A stretch of 64,000 bases of DNA from CAYPAV01 sp964408805 (GCA_964408805.1 CAYPAV010000014.1:1-64000); one strand, 5' to 3'. Shown: positions 18,049-26,974, counted from the first letter of the stretch. The notes: generated from the letters alone by a model not told the origin. A program made the numbers and translations.

Positions 18049-18915
18049 TCAGCCTTTCGCGCGCGTCTGCGCAATCTTCGCCACGCGGCGCGTCAACACG
18101 CCGGCGACCTTGGTTCGATAATCGATCGTGCCGCGCTTGTCGTCGATCGGGTTACAGGCCGCACTCGCCGCCGCTGCCGCCGCATCGAGCGCCGCGTCGT
18201 CGAGCTTGGTGCCGATAAGGGCCTTCGCCGCGTCCTCGACCAGGAGGACCGTCGGCGCCACCGCGCCGAGTGTGACGCGCGCCGCCGTGCAGGTACCGCC
18301 GTCGTCCAGTGTCAGACAAACGCCAACGCCGACGACCGCGATGTCCATCTCGGTCCGCGGGATGAAGCGGAGATAGGCCTCGCCCGTATTCGCGGGCTTC
18401 TCGGGCAGCGATATGGAGACAATGAACTCCCCCTTCGCCAGCGAGGTGGAGCCGGGGCCGGTCGGGATGTCCTCGACCGCGGCTTCCCGCGTGCCGTTGG
18501 GCCCCGCTATGGTGACCGTGGCCCCTGCCGCGACCAGGGCGGGGACGCTGTCCGCCGCCGGCGAAGCGTTGCAGAGATTGCCCGCCATCGTGCAGCGGCC
18601 CTGAATCTGGGTCGAGCCGATGAGGTCGAACGCCTCCATCACACCCGGCCAGACCTTTCCGAAGTCCGGGTGTTCATTCAGCTCGGAGCCGGCCACCGCC
18701 GCGCCGACGCAAAAGCCGCCATCCTTGGCGGAGACGCCGCGGGTTTCCGCAATTCGTTTGATGTCGACCACGAGATCGGGCGCGATCATATCGGCGCGCA
18801 GCTGCACGAGGAGATCAGTGCCGCCCGCGAGGACTCGGGCCTCGCCGTCGGCGTTGGCGAGCAATGCCACCGCCGCATCGACAGAGTCCGGAGCTTCAAA
18901 ACGCATGCCTTGCAT
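18049..18915 (-). CDS. Xanthine dehydrogenase-family FAD-binding (medium) subunit
   Basis: The protein has 288 residues. The FAD-binding signatures AGGTDLLVQLR and TMAGNLCNASPAADS are typical of CoxM/XdhC-type subunits. The open frame continues upstream to 19044, but homology begins near the Met at 18915, which is preceded by AAGGAACG at a rather long distance. It is the first gene of the operon, transcribed away from the aminotransferase gene at 19142; the 226-base gap between them should carry both promoters. Confidence 0.92.
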   Translation of the reverse strand: MQGMRFEAPDSVDAAVALLANADGEARVLAGGTDLLVQLRADMIAPDLVVDIKRIAETRGVSAKDGGFCVGAAVAGSELNEHPDFGKVWPGVMEAFDLIGSTQIQGRCTMAGNLCNASPAADSVPALVAAGATVTIAGPNGTREAAVEDIPTGPGSTSLAKGEFIVSISLPEKPANTGEAYLRFIPRTEMDIAVVGVGVCLTLDDGGTCTAARVTLGAVAPTVLLVEDAAKALIGTKLDDAALDAAAAAASAACNPIDDKRGTIDYRTKVAGVLTRRVAKIAQTRAKG

Positions 18916-19141
18916 TGTTTCGTTTCGTTCCTTCTGGTTGAGCGTGTTTCGACGTAAATTGGTTGCCGCTAGAGTCGGCCGCGGGGGAGAATGCCTCAAC
19001 GATCCCGAACGCTCAAGTCGTGATGCGCGGAATCTGGGACCCACCCCGATTTTGGCCGAAGAATGGCGCGTTATATATCTATCTTGTATCGTCGGCGGGT
19101 GAAGGCGAGGGCGAGTTTTTTTTTACCAAGGGAGGATTCCG

Positions 19142-20062
19142 ATGGCGGCGGGTTCGATTTACGGCAGCGAGGGTGTCGGCTATATCGATGGCGAATTCTA
19201 TCCTCTGGGCGAGCTCCGGATGCCGGTGACCGACCTCGGCTTCCAACTGGCCGACATGTGCTACGACGCGATTCATGTCTGGGACGGCAAGTTCTTTCGC
19301 CTCGACGATCACCTCGATCGTTGGGACCGCTCCATCGCGGCCCGGAAATACGACACCTTGGACCAGGACCGCGACGGCTTCGCAGATGTGATGCATGGCT
19401 GTGTCGCGCGCGCCGGGCTCGAGCGCTCGATGGTGACGCTTCTGGCGACAAGGGGCACGCCGCTCACCCCCTACAAGGACCTCCGCAACTGCAAGAACCG
19501 CCTGATCGCCTGGGCCGCGCCCTATTATTCCGTGGTCTCGGACGAGGAGACCGAAAAGGGCTGTGAGATCGTGATCGCCGAGACCGTCCGCATCCCCCCT
19601 GAATCGGTCGATCCCACGGTCAAGAATTTCGGCCGCCTCGACTTCGTCAGCGCCATGTTCGAGGCCTATGAGCGCGACGCCAGCCACGCCCTATTGTTGG
19701 ACGCGGACGGCCACGTCACCGAGGGCCGGGGCTGGAACCTGTTCGCGCTCAAGGGCGGCGAACTGGTCTCGCCCGACCGCGGCGTCCTCGAGGGCATCAC
19801 CCGCATGACCGTCCTCGAACTCGCCGCCCGCCTCAACATCGAGGCCCGCCTCGGCCGCCTAAAGGCCGACGACCTCGTTGCCGCCGACGAAATTTTCATG
19901 AGCTCGACGGCGGGTGGGCTGATCCCGGTGATCGGGCTGGACGGGGAGACGGTGGGCGACGGGCAGGCCGGGCCGGTGACCGAGCGGCTAAGGGAGATGT
20001 ATTGGGGGTTGCACGAAGATGACGCGTATACGACGCCGGTGAAGTATGAGATGGCGGGGTAG
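19142..20062 (+). CDS. Class IV (fold-type IV) PLP aminotransferase
   Basis: The 306-residue protein resembles branched-chain, D-amino-acid and (R)-amine transaminases. The PLP lysine is in VDPTVKNFGRLD and the phosphate loop region in TEGRGWNLF; MSSTAGGLIPV is near the C-terminus. Its long N-terminal region, and R/Y choices in it, are nearer to (R)-amine transaminases than to IlvE, but the substrate is not provable here. GGGAGGA precedes ATG 19142. The stop is seven bases from the start of the AhpD-like selenoprotein candidate, so the two genes are probably translationally coupled. Confidence 0.87.
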   Translation: MAAGSIYGSEGVGYIDGEFYPLGELRMPVTDLGFQLADMCYDAIHVWDGKFFRLDDHLDRWDRSIAARKYDTLDQDRDGFADVMHGCVARAGLERSMVTLLATRGTPLTPYKDLRNCKNRLIAWAAPYYSVVSDEETEKGCEIVIAETVRIPPESVDPTVKNFGRLDFVSAMFEAYERDASHALLLDADGHVTEGRGWNLFALKGGELVSPDRGVLEGITRMTVLELAARLNIEARLGRLKADDLVAADEIFMSSTAGGLIPVIGLDGETVGDGQAGPVTERLREMYWGLHEDDAYTTPVKYEMAG

Positions 20063-20069
20063 GGGACCT

Positions 20070-21182
20070 ATGACCGAATTCTCCTATCACCACGCCCACT
20101 GGCCGGTCCGCGCGGACCTTGTCGCCGCGCATACCAAGGCCTGGACGCGTCTCGCGAAGGCCGGCACGTGGCATTCGGCAGCGGAGCGCCTCGCGATCGC
20201 GGCGGAGGCGCGGCACGCCTTGGGCTGCGGGTTCTGTGCCGAGAGGAAGGCGGCATTGTCGCCGGAAGCCGTTGACGGTGCGCATGAAAGCCTGGGCGAT
20301 CTTCCCGACGTGATGGTGGACTGCATCCATCGCATCCGGACCGACCCCGGGCGCCTGACGCGGGCCTGGCGGGAGCGTACGCGGACGGCAGGGCTGGAGG
20401 ACGAGCGATACGTGGAACTGGTCGGGGTCGTGGCAACGGTGGTGGCCATCGATCAGTTCAACCGGGGGCTTGGGTTGGAGCCGCCGGCGCTGCCGGACCC
20501 GGTGCTCGACGGCACGCCATCGAATTATCGGCCGGAAGGTCTGTCCGATGGTCGGGCCTGGGTGCCGGTGATCCATCCCGACGATGTCCGAGCGCCGGAA
20601 CAGGACCTCTATGAGGGCGGGTCGGGGGCCAATATCAAGCAGGCGATGACGCTGGTGCCGGACGAGGTCCGGGGGTTCTTCGATCTGGTCTCGACGCAAT
20701 ATTTGCCCCCGGCGGCGATGCGCGACTACGGCACCCGCCACCGGGCGATCGACAATGCGCAGATCGAGCTCCTGGCGAGCCGGGTTTCGGCGCTCAATCA
20801 GTGCGTCTATTGAACGACCAGCCATGCGCAGCTGCTCCGTGCGGGCGGCGATCACATTAGCCAAGAATTCGATCTCTCGGCGATCACGACGGGCGGCGAG
20901 AGCGGGGTCGCAGAGGGCAATCTACTGCTCGCCTTCGCCGCCGGCGTGGTGGCGGACGACCAGGCGGCGCTGGATGGTATTCGCGAGGCCATCGTCGCGG
21001 CCCTCGGCGCGGCGGCGCTGGTCGATTGCGCGGCGGTCGCGGCCCTCTTCGAGGCGATCGACCGGGTCGCCGATTCGACCGGCATCCGGCTCGAGGGCTG
21101 GAAGGCGGCGGACACGGCGGGTTTTCGCGCCGAGATCGGCATCGACAACTTCGCCTCGGTGGGGGAGAAGGGTGTCGGCTGA
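20070..21182 (+). CDS. AhpD/CMD-like protein with in-frame UGA, candidate selenoprotein
   Basis: One frame runs from ATG 20070 (AGGGGA upstream) to TGA 21180-21182, interrupted only by UGA at 20811-20813. Read as selenocysteine, it gives 370 residues. Two alkylhydroperoxidase-like halves are visible: the first with C53-G-F-C56, the second with LLASRVSALNQCVY, then U248, then TTSHAQLLRAGG. This matches the CxxC....H redox site of AhpD/carboxymuconolactone decarboxylase proteins with U in place of the second Cys. Sequence after the UGA stays protein-like for 122 residues and ends normally. The hairpin at 20831-20849 fits a SECIS. If UGA were a stop, the second active site would be lost. AhpD-like selenoproteins have, as I recall, been reported in other bacteria. 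Confidence 0.85.
20831..20849 (+). promoter_or_regulatory. Putative bacterial SECIS hairpin
   Basis: GCUGC (20831-20835) pairs with GCGGC (20845-20849). U20836 is bulged, CC (20837-20838) pairs with GG (20843-20844), and the apical loop is GUGC (20839-20842). The loop starts 25 bases after the UGA. A bulged U below two base pairs and a loop with GU matches the SelB-binding features of the E. coli fdhF SECIS. Confidence 0.75.
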
Positions 21183-21225
21183 AGATGCGGGAGACCGCGT
21201 CGTTTGAAGCGTTGAGGGGCAGGAC

Positions 21226-22668
21226 ATGCGTGACACCAGGAGGATGAAGTTGATTTTTGCCGGTTGTCTGGCCGCGGGGCTGGCGGCCATTCATGCAACC
21301 GAGGCCGCCGCGGATGGGCAAAAGGGGCACAATCACGGCATCATCGACGTCCACACCCATCCGGTCGGCAAGCACCAGAGCCTTCCGCACAGCCTTATGT
21401 CGGCGTTGAAGCTGATGAACCGGTTCGGCGTCCGGAGAATGATCCTGTCGTCGCCGCCGAAGACCGACGGCAAGAACACGTTCGATTTCAAGCATCTCAA
21501 GGCGGTCGTCGGCGGCAAGAAGCGGTTCGCGTTCCTCGGTGGCGGCGGGAGCCTCAATCCCATGCTCCAACGCCACGAAAACCTTGCCGACGCGCCCGCA
21601 GATTTGGCGCTTGAGTTCGACCGGACGGCCCAGGCGATCGTCAACGCGGGGGCGGCCGGGTTCGGCGAGATGGCCTCGCTCCATATCTCGCTTTTCCGGG
21701 GGCACAAATACGAGTTCCAACCGGCCGATCATCCCTACCTGCGAAGCCTGGCCGATATATCGGCGCGGACCGGTCTGCCGATCGATCTCCATATGGACAC
21801 CGTCGAGAGCGAAATCGAGGTTCCGCGAAACCTGCAGAACAACGACAATCCGGCGTTTTTTCCGGAAACGCTCGCGGCGTTCGAGCGATTGCTGAAACAT
21901 AACCCGAAATCCAAGATCGTCTGGGCGCATGCGGGCTCGGATCCAATCGGCGAGATGACCGCCGAGCTCATCGGCGGTTTGATGGATCGGTATGAAAATC
22001 TATACGCCTCCCTCCGCATCAAGCGATCCTCGGGGCGAATGCAAAATTTGGTGTTTTACGACGACGGCTTGGATGGCGATTGGCTGGAAGTGTTGAAGCG
22101 CCATCCGGACCGTTTCGTCATCGGGACCGATACGTTTTTCATTCCGCCGAAGGTCCCCGAAGATCACCCGCTCCGTATTCTCGGCACGCACAACGAAGAA
22201 ACGCTGGAGGCGACGGTCGCCTTCCTGTCCCTGTTGCCGCCCGATCTCGCCCGCAAGATCGCGCATGAAAACGCAATCAGAATCTACAATCTTGGCCCGG
22301 GCAAACCGATCCGCCCGAAAACGGCGCCGATCGGGCAAAAGCGCGGGAAATTTCTTTCCAAAGCCGACATTCGACGCGTCATCATTGGAAATACACTGAA
22401 TTTCGCGGCGCCCTCGAACGGCAAGATCCTGCATGTCTATTTTGCCGATGACGGCAGCGCCATCATTGGTAGGGCGGGCAAGTCGAAAAAAATCAAGAAA
22501 AAATGGTCGATCAACAAGAAGGGAATGCTGTGCCGGACCTACGGCAAGAAGAACAAGAAACAGTGCACCCGCGTAAAGCCGGCTAGCGCGCCTGGAAAAT
22601 TCACGCTCTTCAATAAAAAGGTCAATTACGAGGCGACGCTGCACCAGGGCGCCAAGTTCCCGAACTAG
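21226..22668 (+). CDS. Exported amidohydrolase (family 2) with basic C-terminal extension
   Basis: The protein has 480 residues. An N-terminal signal peptide ends near ATEAAA. The metal-binding IIDVHTHPVG is followed by the barrel segments GFGEM, DLHMDT, VWAHAGSD and FVIGTDTFF, giving the His/Asp set of amidohydrolase-2 enzymes. After residue ~370 comes a domain of roughly 100 residues, with FLSKADIRRVIIGNT and a lysine-rich end containing two Cys, which is not part of the barrel. It resembles small secreted domains of unknown function and may bind a cell-envelope polymer. The start is 21226 or the Met at 21244. Confidence 0.8.
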   Translation: MRDTRRMKLIFAGCLAAGLAAIHATEAAADGQKGHNHGIIDVHTHPVGKHQSLPHSLMSALKLMNRFGVRRMILSSPPKTDGKNTFDFKHLKAVVGGKKRFAFLGGGGSLNPMLQRHENLADAPADLALEFDRTAQAIVNAGAAGFGEMASLHISLFRGHKYEFQPADHPYLRSLADISARTGLPIDLHMDTVESEIEVPRNLQNNDNPAFFPETLAAFERLLKHNPKSKIVWAHAGSDPIGEMTAELIGGLMDRYENLYASLRIKRSSGRMQNLVFYDDGLDGDWLEVLKRHPDRFVIGTDTFFIPPKVPEDHPLRILGTHNEETLEATVAFLSLLPPDLARKIAHENAIRIYNLGPGKPIRPKTAPIGQKRGKFLSKADIRRVIIGNTLNFAAPSNGKILHVYFADDGSAIIGRAGKSKKIKKKWSINKKGMLCRTYGKKNKKQCTRVKPASAPGKFTLFNKKVNYEATLHQGAKFPN

Positions 22669-22705
22669 TGCCGAGAAAACGAGAAAGAAGAAAGAGAGGT
22701 TCCCC

Positions 22706-23014
22706 ATGACCGCATATTTCATCGTTCGCGCCGAGGTGGCGGAAGCCGACCGCGCGGCCTTCGATCATTGGTACGAGAGCGAGCATTTGCCCGACGCCCT
22801 TCGGGATTTCAAGGCGTTGAGCGCCAAGCGGGGCTGGAGCGCGGTCGACCCCGGGGTCCATCTTGCCTTCTACGAATTTTCCGACCTGGCGGCCGCCAAC
22901 GCGATTTTGGAGGGGGATATCATCAAGGCCTTCGTCGCCGAATTCGACCGGGTCTGGGAAGACAAGGTCACCCGAACCCGCGAAGTGGTCGAGGTCGTGC
23001 AGTCGATTTCATGA
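22706..23014 (+). CDS. Small dimeric alpha/beta-barrel (EthD/DUF4286-like) protein
   Basis: This 102-residue protein begins TAYFIVRAEVAEADRAAFDH and contains WYESEHLPD, a pattern common to small ferredoxin-like dimeric barrel proteins (EthD, DUF4286). These act as small-molecule monooxygenases, decarboxylases or accessory proteins. AGAGAGG precedes ATG 22706. It is 37 bases after the amidohydrolase gene on the same strand. Confidence 0.72.
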   Translation: MTAYFIVRAEVAEADRAAFDHWYESEHLPDALRDFKALSAKRGWSAVDPGVHLAFYEFSDLAAANAILEGDIIKAFVAEFDRVWEDKVTRTREVVEVVQSIS

Positions 23015-23032
23015 AGTCAGGATAAGGTTCCG

Positions 23033-23848
23033 TCACTCGGCGGCGGCTTGGGTCGCCGGGTCGGTGTCGGGCAGCAGCGAGATCACCGTGGTCTCGTTCA
23101 GATCCTCGCCGTACCAGGCCCGGATCGCCGCCTCGCGTTGGCCAAGATAGCGGGGCTCGCCCGCCTCCAGGACCATCGGCAGGTCGTGCCCCGGCACCAG
23201 GACACCGCCCGGCCGGCGCGACCAGAACGACCAGATGGCCTCGATGGAGGCGCGGGTGACGGCGGGGTCGTAGGTCATGTCGGCAGCGCGCGAGAGCAGC
23301 TCCGCCCGGTTCTTGCAGGCATCGCCCGAGAAGACCAGATCGCGCACCCCGGCATCCAGCACGAAGACCAGGCTGCCCGGCGTGTGGCCCGGCGTCATAT
23401 GCGCGGTCATCCCCGGAAAAACCTCGTCGCCGTCGCCGACCGTCGCCAGGGTTGGCCAATTTTGCAGGGCCTCGACATAGAGCTCCGGCACCACCGTCTC
23501 GCCCCAGGGCTCCTTCAGCGACCAGTCCAGCTCATCCCGCCCGATGACGATGCGGGCGTGCTTGAACATGGTCCAGTTGACCGAATGATCGTAATGGGAA
23601 TGGGTCAGCAGCACATCGGTCACGTCAGCCGGGCTCAGGCCGCGCGCCGCCAGCTGGTCTTGCAACAGGTAGCGCTGCCCGAACGAGCCCACATCGACGA
23701 TCGCGAGCCGATCGCCCTTTCGCACCAACGCAATGGTGCTGAACCCGAGCGAGCCGTGACAGACCGATTTGCCCGGAAAGCCGTGCACGATAATCTCGAT
23801 CTCATAGTCGCCGATCTGGAATTTCTTGCCGTCGCCGTCCGTGCTCAT
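23033..23848 (-). CDS. MBL-fold metallo-hydrolase
   Basis: The 271-residue protein has the zinc-binding HSHYDHS, then TPGHTPGS and FSGDACKN, and a final PGHD, the full metallo-beta-lactamase metal set. Overall it resembles N-acyl homoserine lactonase and thiol hydrolase relatives, but the substrate is not fixed by the sequence. The start at 23848 (GTGAGGCACGC before ATG) is preferred over longer frames that overlap the Cys-rich gene region. Confidence 0.88.
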   Translation of the reverse strand: MSTDGDGKKFQIGDYEIEIIVHGFPGKSVCHGSLGFSTIALVRKGDRLAIVDVGSFGQRYLLQDQLAARGLSPADVTDVLLTHSHYDHSVNWTMFKHARIVIGRDELDWSLKEPWGETVVPELYVEALQNWPTLATVGDGDEVFPGMTAHMTPGHTPGSLVFVLDAGVRDLVFSGDACKNRAELLSRAADMTYDPAVTRASIEAIWSFWSRRPGGVLVPGHDLPMVLEAGEPRYLGQREAAIRAWYGEDLNETTVISLLPDTDPATQAAAE

Positions 23849-23891
23849 TGCGTGCCTCACTTGATCATGCCTTTGCTTTCGCCGATGTCCT

Positions 23892-24887
23892 TTAACGCTG
23901 GCATCCCGATTTGCCTTTGAGGATCTCACTCGCAGTGCAAGTCGCCGAACCGCGGGGTTTCGCGCGCCTTGGCGGGCTTTTCCCCGCCGCTGGCCGGTCG
24001 GTTTCCTGAATAAGTTCCCATTCTCCCTTCATGACCTGGATCTCGATGTTCGGCGCCAGGCCTTCCGCCGAGGCGATGGCGGGGCCGGTTGCCGACAGGC
24101 TGTTCAGGATCGAGGTGATGCTGGTGCCGCTTCCGTTCCGGATGCTCAGATGCATGCTGCTGGGCGAGGTGATGGTGTAACGTTTGGTATGTGCCCTGAA
24201 ACAGTTCTGATGTCCCGGCACGTGGATATTGGCGATCTTGTTTACGACCGAGATCGATACATTCAACCGGAAGGAATATTGCGAGCAAGTGTATTTGAAG
24301 CCACATGACCGCGGACTGAAATTCCGTGATGAACCTTCCCAAACACCGCTGAAAGTGTTGTCGCCGGTCTTACTCGTTATCTGGATCGATCCCGTCTTGT
24401 TGACGGAGGCGCCGCAGGTCTTCGTCTGATTTTCCTGATACTGCCAATTCCCGAGGGTCAGGCGTAGCGGAGGATCCGGGATCGGGGTCGAAAAGCACTG
24501 GTCCTTTTCGCAAGCGAGGCGTCCCTGAACCCATTTCGACGAACATTCGTCGAACCATTTGTAGAACGGGTTCTCGCATACCTTTTCGCAGTCACTCTCG
24601 CTCATGTTTGCGCCCGGCCAACAGACCCGGCACCGCGAATTCGCCATGCCGCCCCTCTTGGCGCGAATTTCCTTGGCGGTGTGGATGATGCAGACGCCCT
24701 TTGGCGGTCGTGAAAACTCGGGCGTGGATTGCGCGAGGCGCCGAGGTTGCAAAGATTGGGTGATGTCGGCAGCCAAGAGCGGGGCAGTCAAAAAGGCCGC
24801 CAGACTGACAAAAAGGACTAACTTGCCGGCCGCATGAACTCTTCCATGCCGACCAGCGGCATTTCGGGTAACCAATTGATGTTTCAA
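23892..24887 (-). CDS. Cysteine-rich exported protein of unknown function
   Basis: The 331-residue protein is not recognised. It has a basic N-terminus, a hydrophobic stretch (LVLFVSLAAFLTAPLLAAD) consistent with a signal peptide, and about 16 cysteines, many in pairs such as CRVC, CEKVCE and ACEKDQC, suggesting disulfides in the periplasm. The middle (residues ~145-250) is beta-rich and polar and the C-terminus is basic. The real start may be nearer the signal peptide. It lies upstream of the MBL gene on the same strand. Confidence 0.6.
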   Translation of the reverse strand: MKHQLVTRNAAGRHGRVHAAGKLVLFVSLAAFLTAPLLAADITQSLQPRRLAQSTPEFSRPPKGVCIIHTAKEIRAKRGGMANSRCRVCWPGANMSESDCEKVCENPFYKWFDECSSKWVQGRLACEKDQCFSTPIPDPPLRLTLGNWQYQENQTKTCGASVNKTGSIQITSKTGDNTFSGVWEGSSRNFSPRSCGFKYTCSQYSFRLNVSISVVNKIANIHVPGHQNCFRAHTKRYTITSPSSMHLSIRNGSGTSITSILNSLSATGPAIASAEGLAPNIEIQVMKGEWELIQETDRPAAGKSPPRRAKPRGSATCTASEILKGKSGCQR

Positions 24888-25105
24888 TTTCTTCCTACCT
24901 CCTATCGTCCCTATGCGGGGCGGAAGGGCATAATTCGGCGCGGATGGTGCTTGCGAAAAAACGCCATGTCAATTCGGTGTCCCGACTTCTCTTCGAGCCA
25001 TTAACCATCGGCCTATATCGATGCTTGTGTCATTCGACCGGGACATTGCTGGATAGAAGGTTGGTTCGGTTCTAGGATGGGGTGTGAATTAGGGAGAATA
25101 TCCGC

Positions 25106-26002
25106 GTGAAGCAAACGGAAGTCCTGGCGCATGCGCCGAAGGTTTTGAGCGAGGCCCAGCGGGCGCAATATTTCGAACAGGGCTATCTGGTGCTGGAGCG
25201 TTTCGTTTCCGAGGATTGGCTGGCGCGCTTGCGCAATGTGACCGAGGAATTCGTCGAGGAAAGCCGGACCGTCACCGAATCCGACGGCAAGTTCGATATC
25301 GAGCCCGATCATTCGGCGGCGGCACCGCGTCTTCGCCGGTTGATGTCGCCGGTCGAGCATCACGCCGTCTACCGCGACTTCACCCTCAAGGGCCCGATCG
25401 TCGATCTGGCGGAGGATCTCCTCGGTCCGAATGTGAAGTACCATCACTCGAAACTGAACTTCAAGTGGTCCGACGGCGGGGAAGAGGTGAAGTGGCATCA
25501 GGATTTCCCCTTCTGGCCCCACACCAACTACTCGCCCTTGACCATCGGCGTCTATCTCGACGATGTGGATGATGGGATGGGCCCGCTCGGTGTCATTCCG
25601 GGCAGCCACCATGGATCGCTCTACAATCACTTCGACCATGACGGCAATTGGACCGGGGCGCTTCGCGACGAGGACCTACCGAGGGCGGATCTCTCGAAGG
25701 CGGTCTTCCTGCCGGGACCGGCGGGATCGGTCACCATCCATAACAGCTGTGTCATTCACGGCTCGGTGCCGAACGATTCGCCGCGGGCCCGCAATCTGCT
25801 GCTGCAAACCTATTCGGCTGGCGACGCCCTTGTGCTCAGCGGCCTGGTCCAGCGCTTTCCCCATTCCGACAAGATCGTCCGGGGCGCCGTGCCCGAGGTG
25901 GTGGAAATGGCGATCGACCCCGTGCGGATGCCGCCCGACTGGTCCGCCGGCTATACCTCGATCTTTGCCCTGCAACAGGGCGAGGATGACGCGGCGGCTT
26001 AG
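25106..26002 (+). CDS. Phytanoyl-CoA dioxygenase (PhyH) family protein
   Basis: The 298-residue protein has the Fe(II)/2-oxoglutarate facial triad visible as WHQDFPFWPH (HxD) and a later His in IHNSCVIHGSVPNDSPRAR, which also provides the 2-oxoglutarate Arg. Bacterial PhyH proteins hydroxylate diverse small molecules. The start is GTG at 25106 with GGGAG upstream. It converges on the TauD-like gene; two non-heme dioxygenases side by side suggests a joint oxidative pathway, but this is inference. Confidence 0.9.
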   Translation: MKQTEVLAHAPKVLSEAQRAQYFEQGYLVLERFVSEDWLARLRNVTEEFVEESRTVTESDGKFDIEPDHSAAAPRLRRLMSPVEHHAVYRDFTLKGPIVDLAEDLLGPNVKYHHSKLNFKWSDGGEEVKWHQDFPFWPHTNYSPLTIGVYLDDVDDGMGPLGVIPGSHHGSLYNHFDHDGNWTGALRDEDLPRADLSKAVFLPGPAGSVTIHNSCVIHGSVPNDSPRARNLLLQTYSAGDALVLSGLVQRFPHSDKIVRGAVPEVVEMAIDPVRMPPDWSAGYTSIFALQQGEDDAAA

Positions 26003-26020
26003 GCGGGGTTTCGGCGCCTA
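26000..26020. terminator. Inverted repeat joining two convergent stop codons
   Basis: TAGGCG and CGCCTA flank nine bases. The arms contain the stop codons of both convergent genes. It is a short possible bidirectional terminator, without a T-run. Confidence 0.4.
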
Positions 26021-26863
26021 CACCGGCCGCTCGCCGGCGACGGTGCAGCGGTTCATGGCGCGGGTGTCGTTGGGATAGTCATTGATCGCGAAATGCTGGA
26101 CGCAGCGGTTGTCCCACATCGCGAGCGCGCCTTCGGTCCAGCGGAAGCGGCAGGTGAATTCCGGCCGGGTCAAATGGTCGTATAGAAAATTCAGGATGGG
26201 GGCGCTCTCCGCTTCGGTCATGTCGGTGAAGCGGACGGTGTGGGCGAAGCTGACATAGATCATCTTCCGGCCCGTCTCGGGATGCGTGCGGATCACCGGA
26301 TGGACGGCCTCGATCACGGCGACGTCTTCCTTGACGGCCGTGCTGGTCGTCTCTTTCAGCGTCTTGGTGCGCCCGCCGCCATAGCGCTTGCCGGCGCTGT
26401 TGACCGCGGACAAGGGGGCCAGCATCTCCTTCATTCCGCTCGATAGGGCGTCGTAGGCGGCGTGGGCATTGCCGAAGATCGTGTCGCCGCCGCTCGGCGG
26501 CAGTTCCTTCGCGAACAGCACCGTGGCACCCGGCGGCTGCTCCGTATAGGTCATGTCGGTGTGCCAAAGGCCGCCGAAATTATAGCTGTCCTCCGGCGTT
26601 TTCCGGATCTCGATGACATTCGGCGCTTCCTTGAAACCCTCGACATAAGGGTACGCGATCAAGGGGCCGAAGCGACCGGCAAACGCGGCTTGGGCCGCCG
26701 GCGACAGGGCTTGTCCCGGAAAGAAAACCGCCAAACGGTCATGGTAGGCCCGGCGAATTTCGTCGAAGGTGGCCGCGTCGATTTCGCTCGCGAGGTCGAC
26801 GCCTCGAATTTCAGCGCCAAGCGCGCCCGCGATTGGTTCGACCGAAATATGCTGATAGGACAT
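26018..26863 (-). CDS. TauD/TfdA family dioxygenase
   Basis: The protein has 281 residues. LWHTDMTY gives the HxD iron ligands, and the distal His and Arg lie in MWDNRCVQHFAIND and DTRAMNR. The N-terminus IAGALGAEIRGVDL is typical of taurine and 2,4-D dioxygenases. The natural substrate may be a sulfonate or an aryloxy acid. Start 26863 is chosen by homology, and GGTGGAAG precedes it. It is transcribed away from the receiver gene at 26975. Confidence 0.92.
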   Translation of the reverse strand: MSYQHISVEPIAGALGAEIRGVDLASEIDAATFDEIRRAYHDRLAVFFPGQALSPAAQAAFAGRFGPLIAYPYVEGFKEAPNVIEIRKTPEDSYNFGGLWHTDMTYTEQPPGATVLFAKELPPSGGDTIFGNAHAAYDALSSGMKEMLAPLSAVNSAGKRYGGGRTKTLKETTSTAVKEDVAVIEAVHPVIRTHPETGRKMIYVSFAHTVRFTDMTEAESAPILNFLYDHLTRPEFTCRFRWTEGALAMWDNRCVQHFAINDYPNDTRAMNRCTVAGERPV

Positions 26864-26974
26864 CTTCCACCGGTTTGACTTGGTAAACGTACGGTCTCTC
26901 ACTTAAAATCAATATGTCGCGTGCCACGCCGTCGGCAAACGCGCGACATCGAGGGGATAAAGGATACTCGACCA

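Noticed and set aside
20946..21182. Separate 78-residue gene after the AhpD-like frame
   Set aside because: It is in the same frame as the upstream sequence, has no ribosome site at its GTG, and continues the second AhpD half across UGA.
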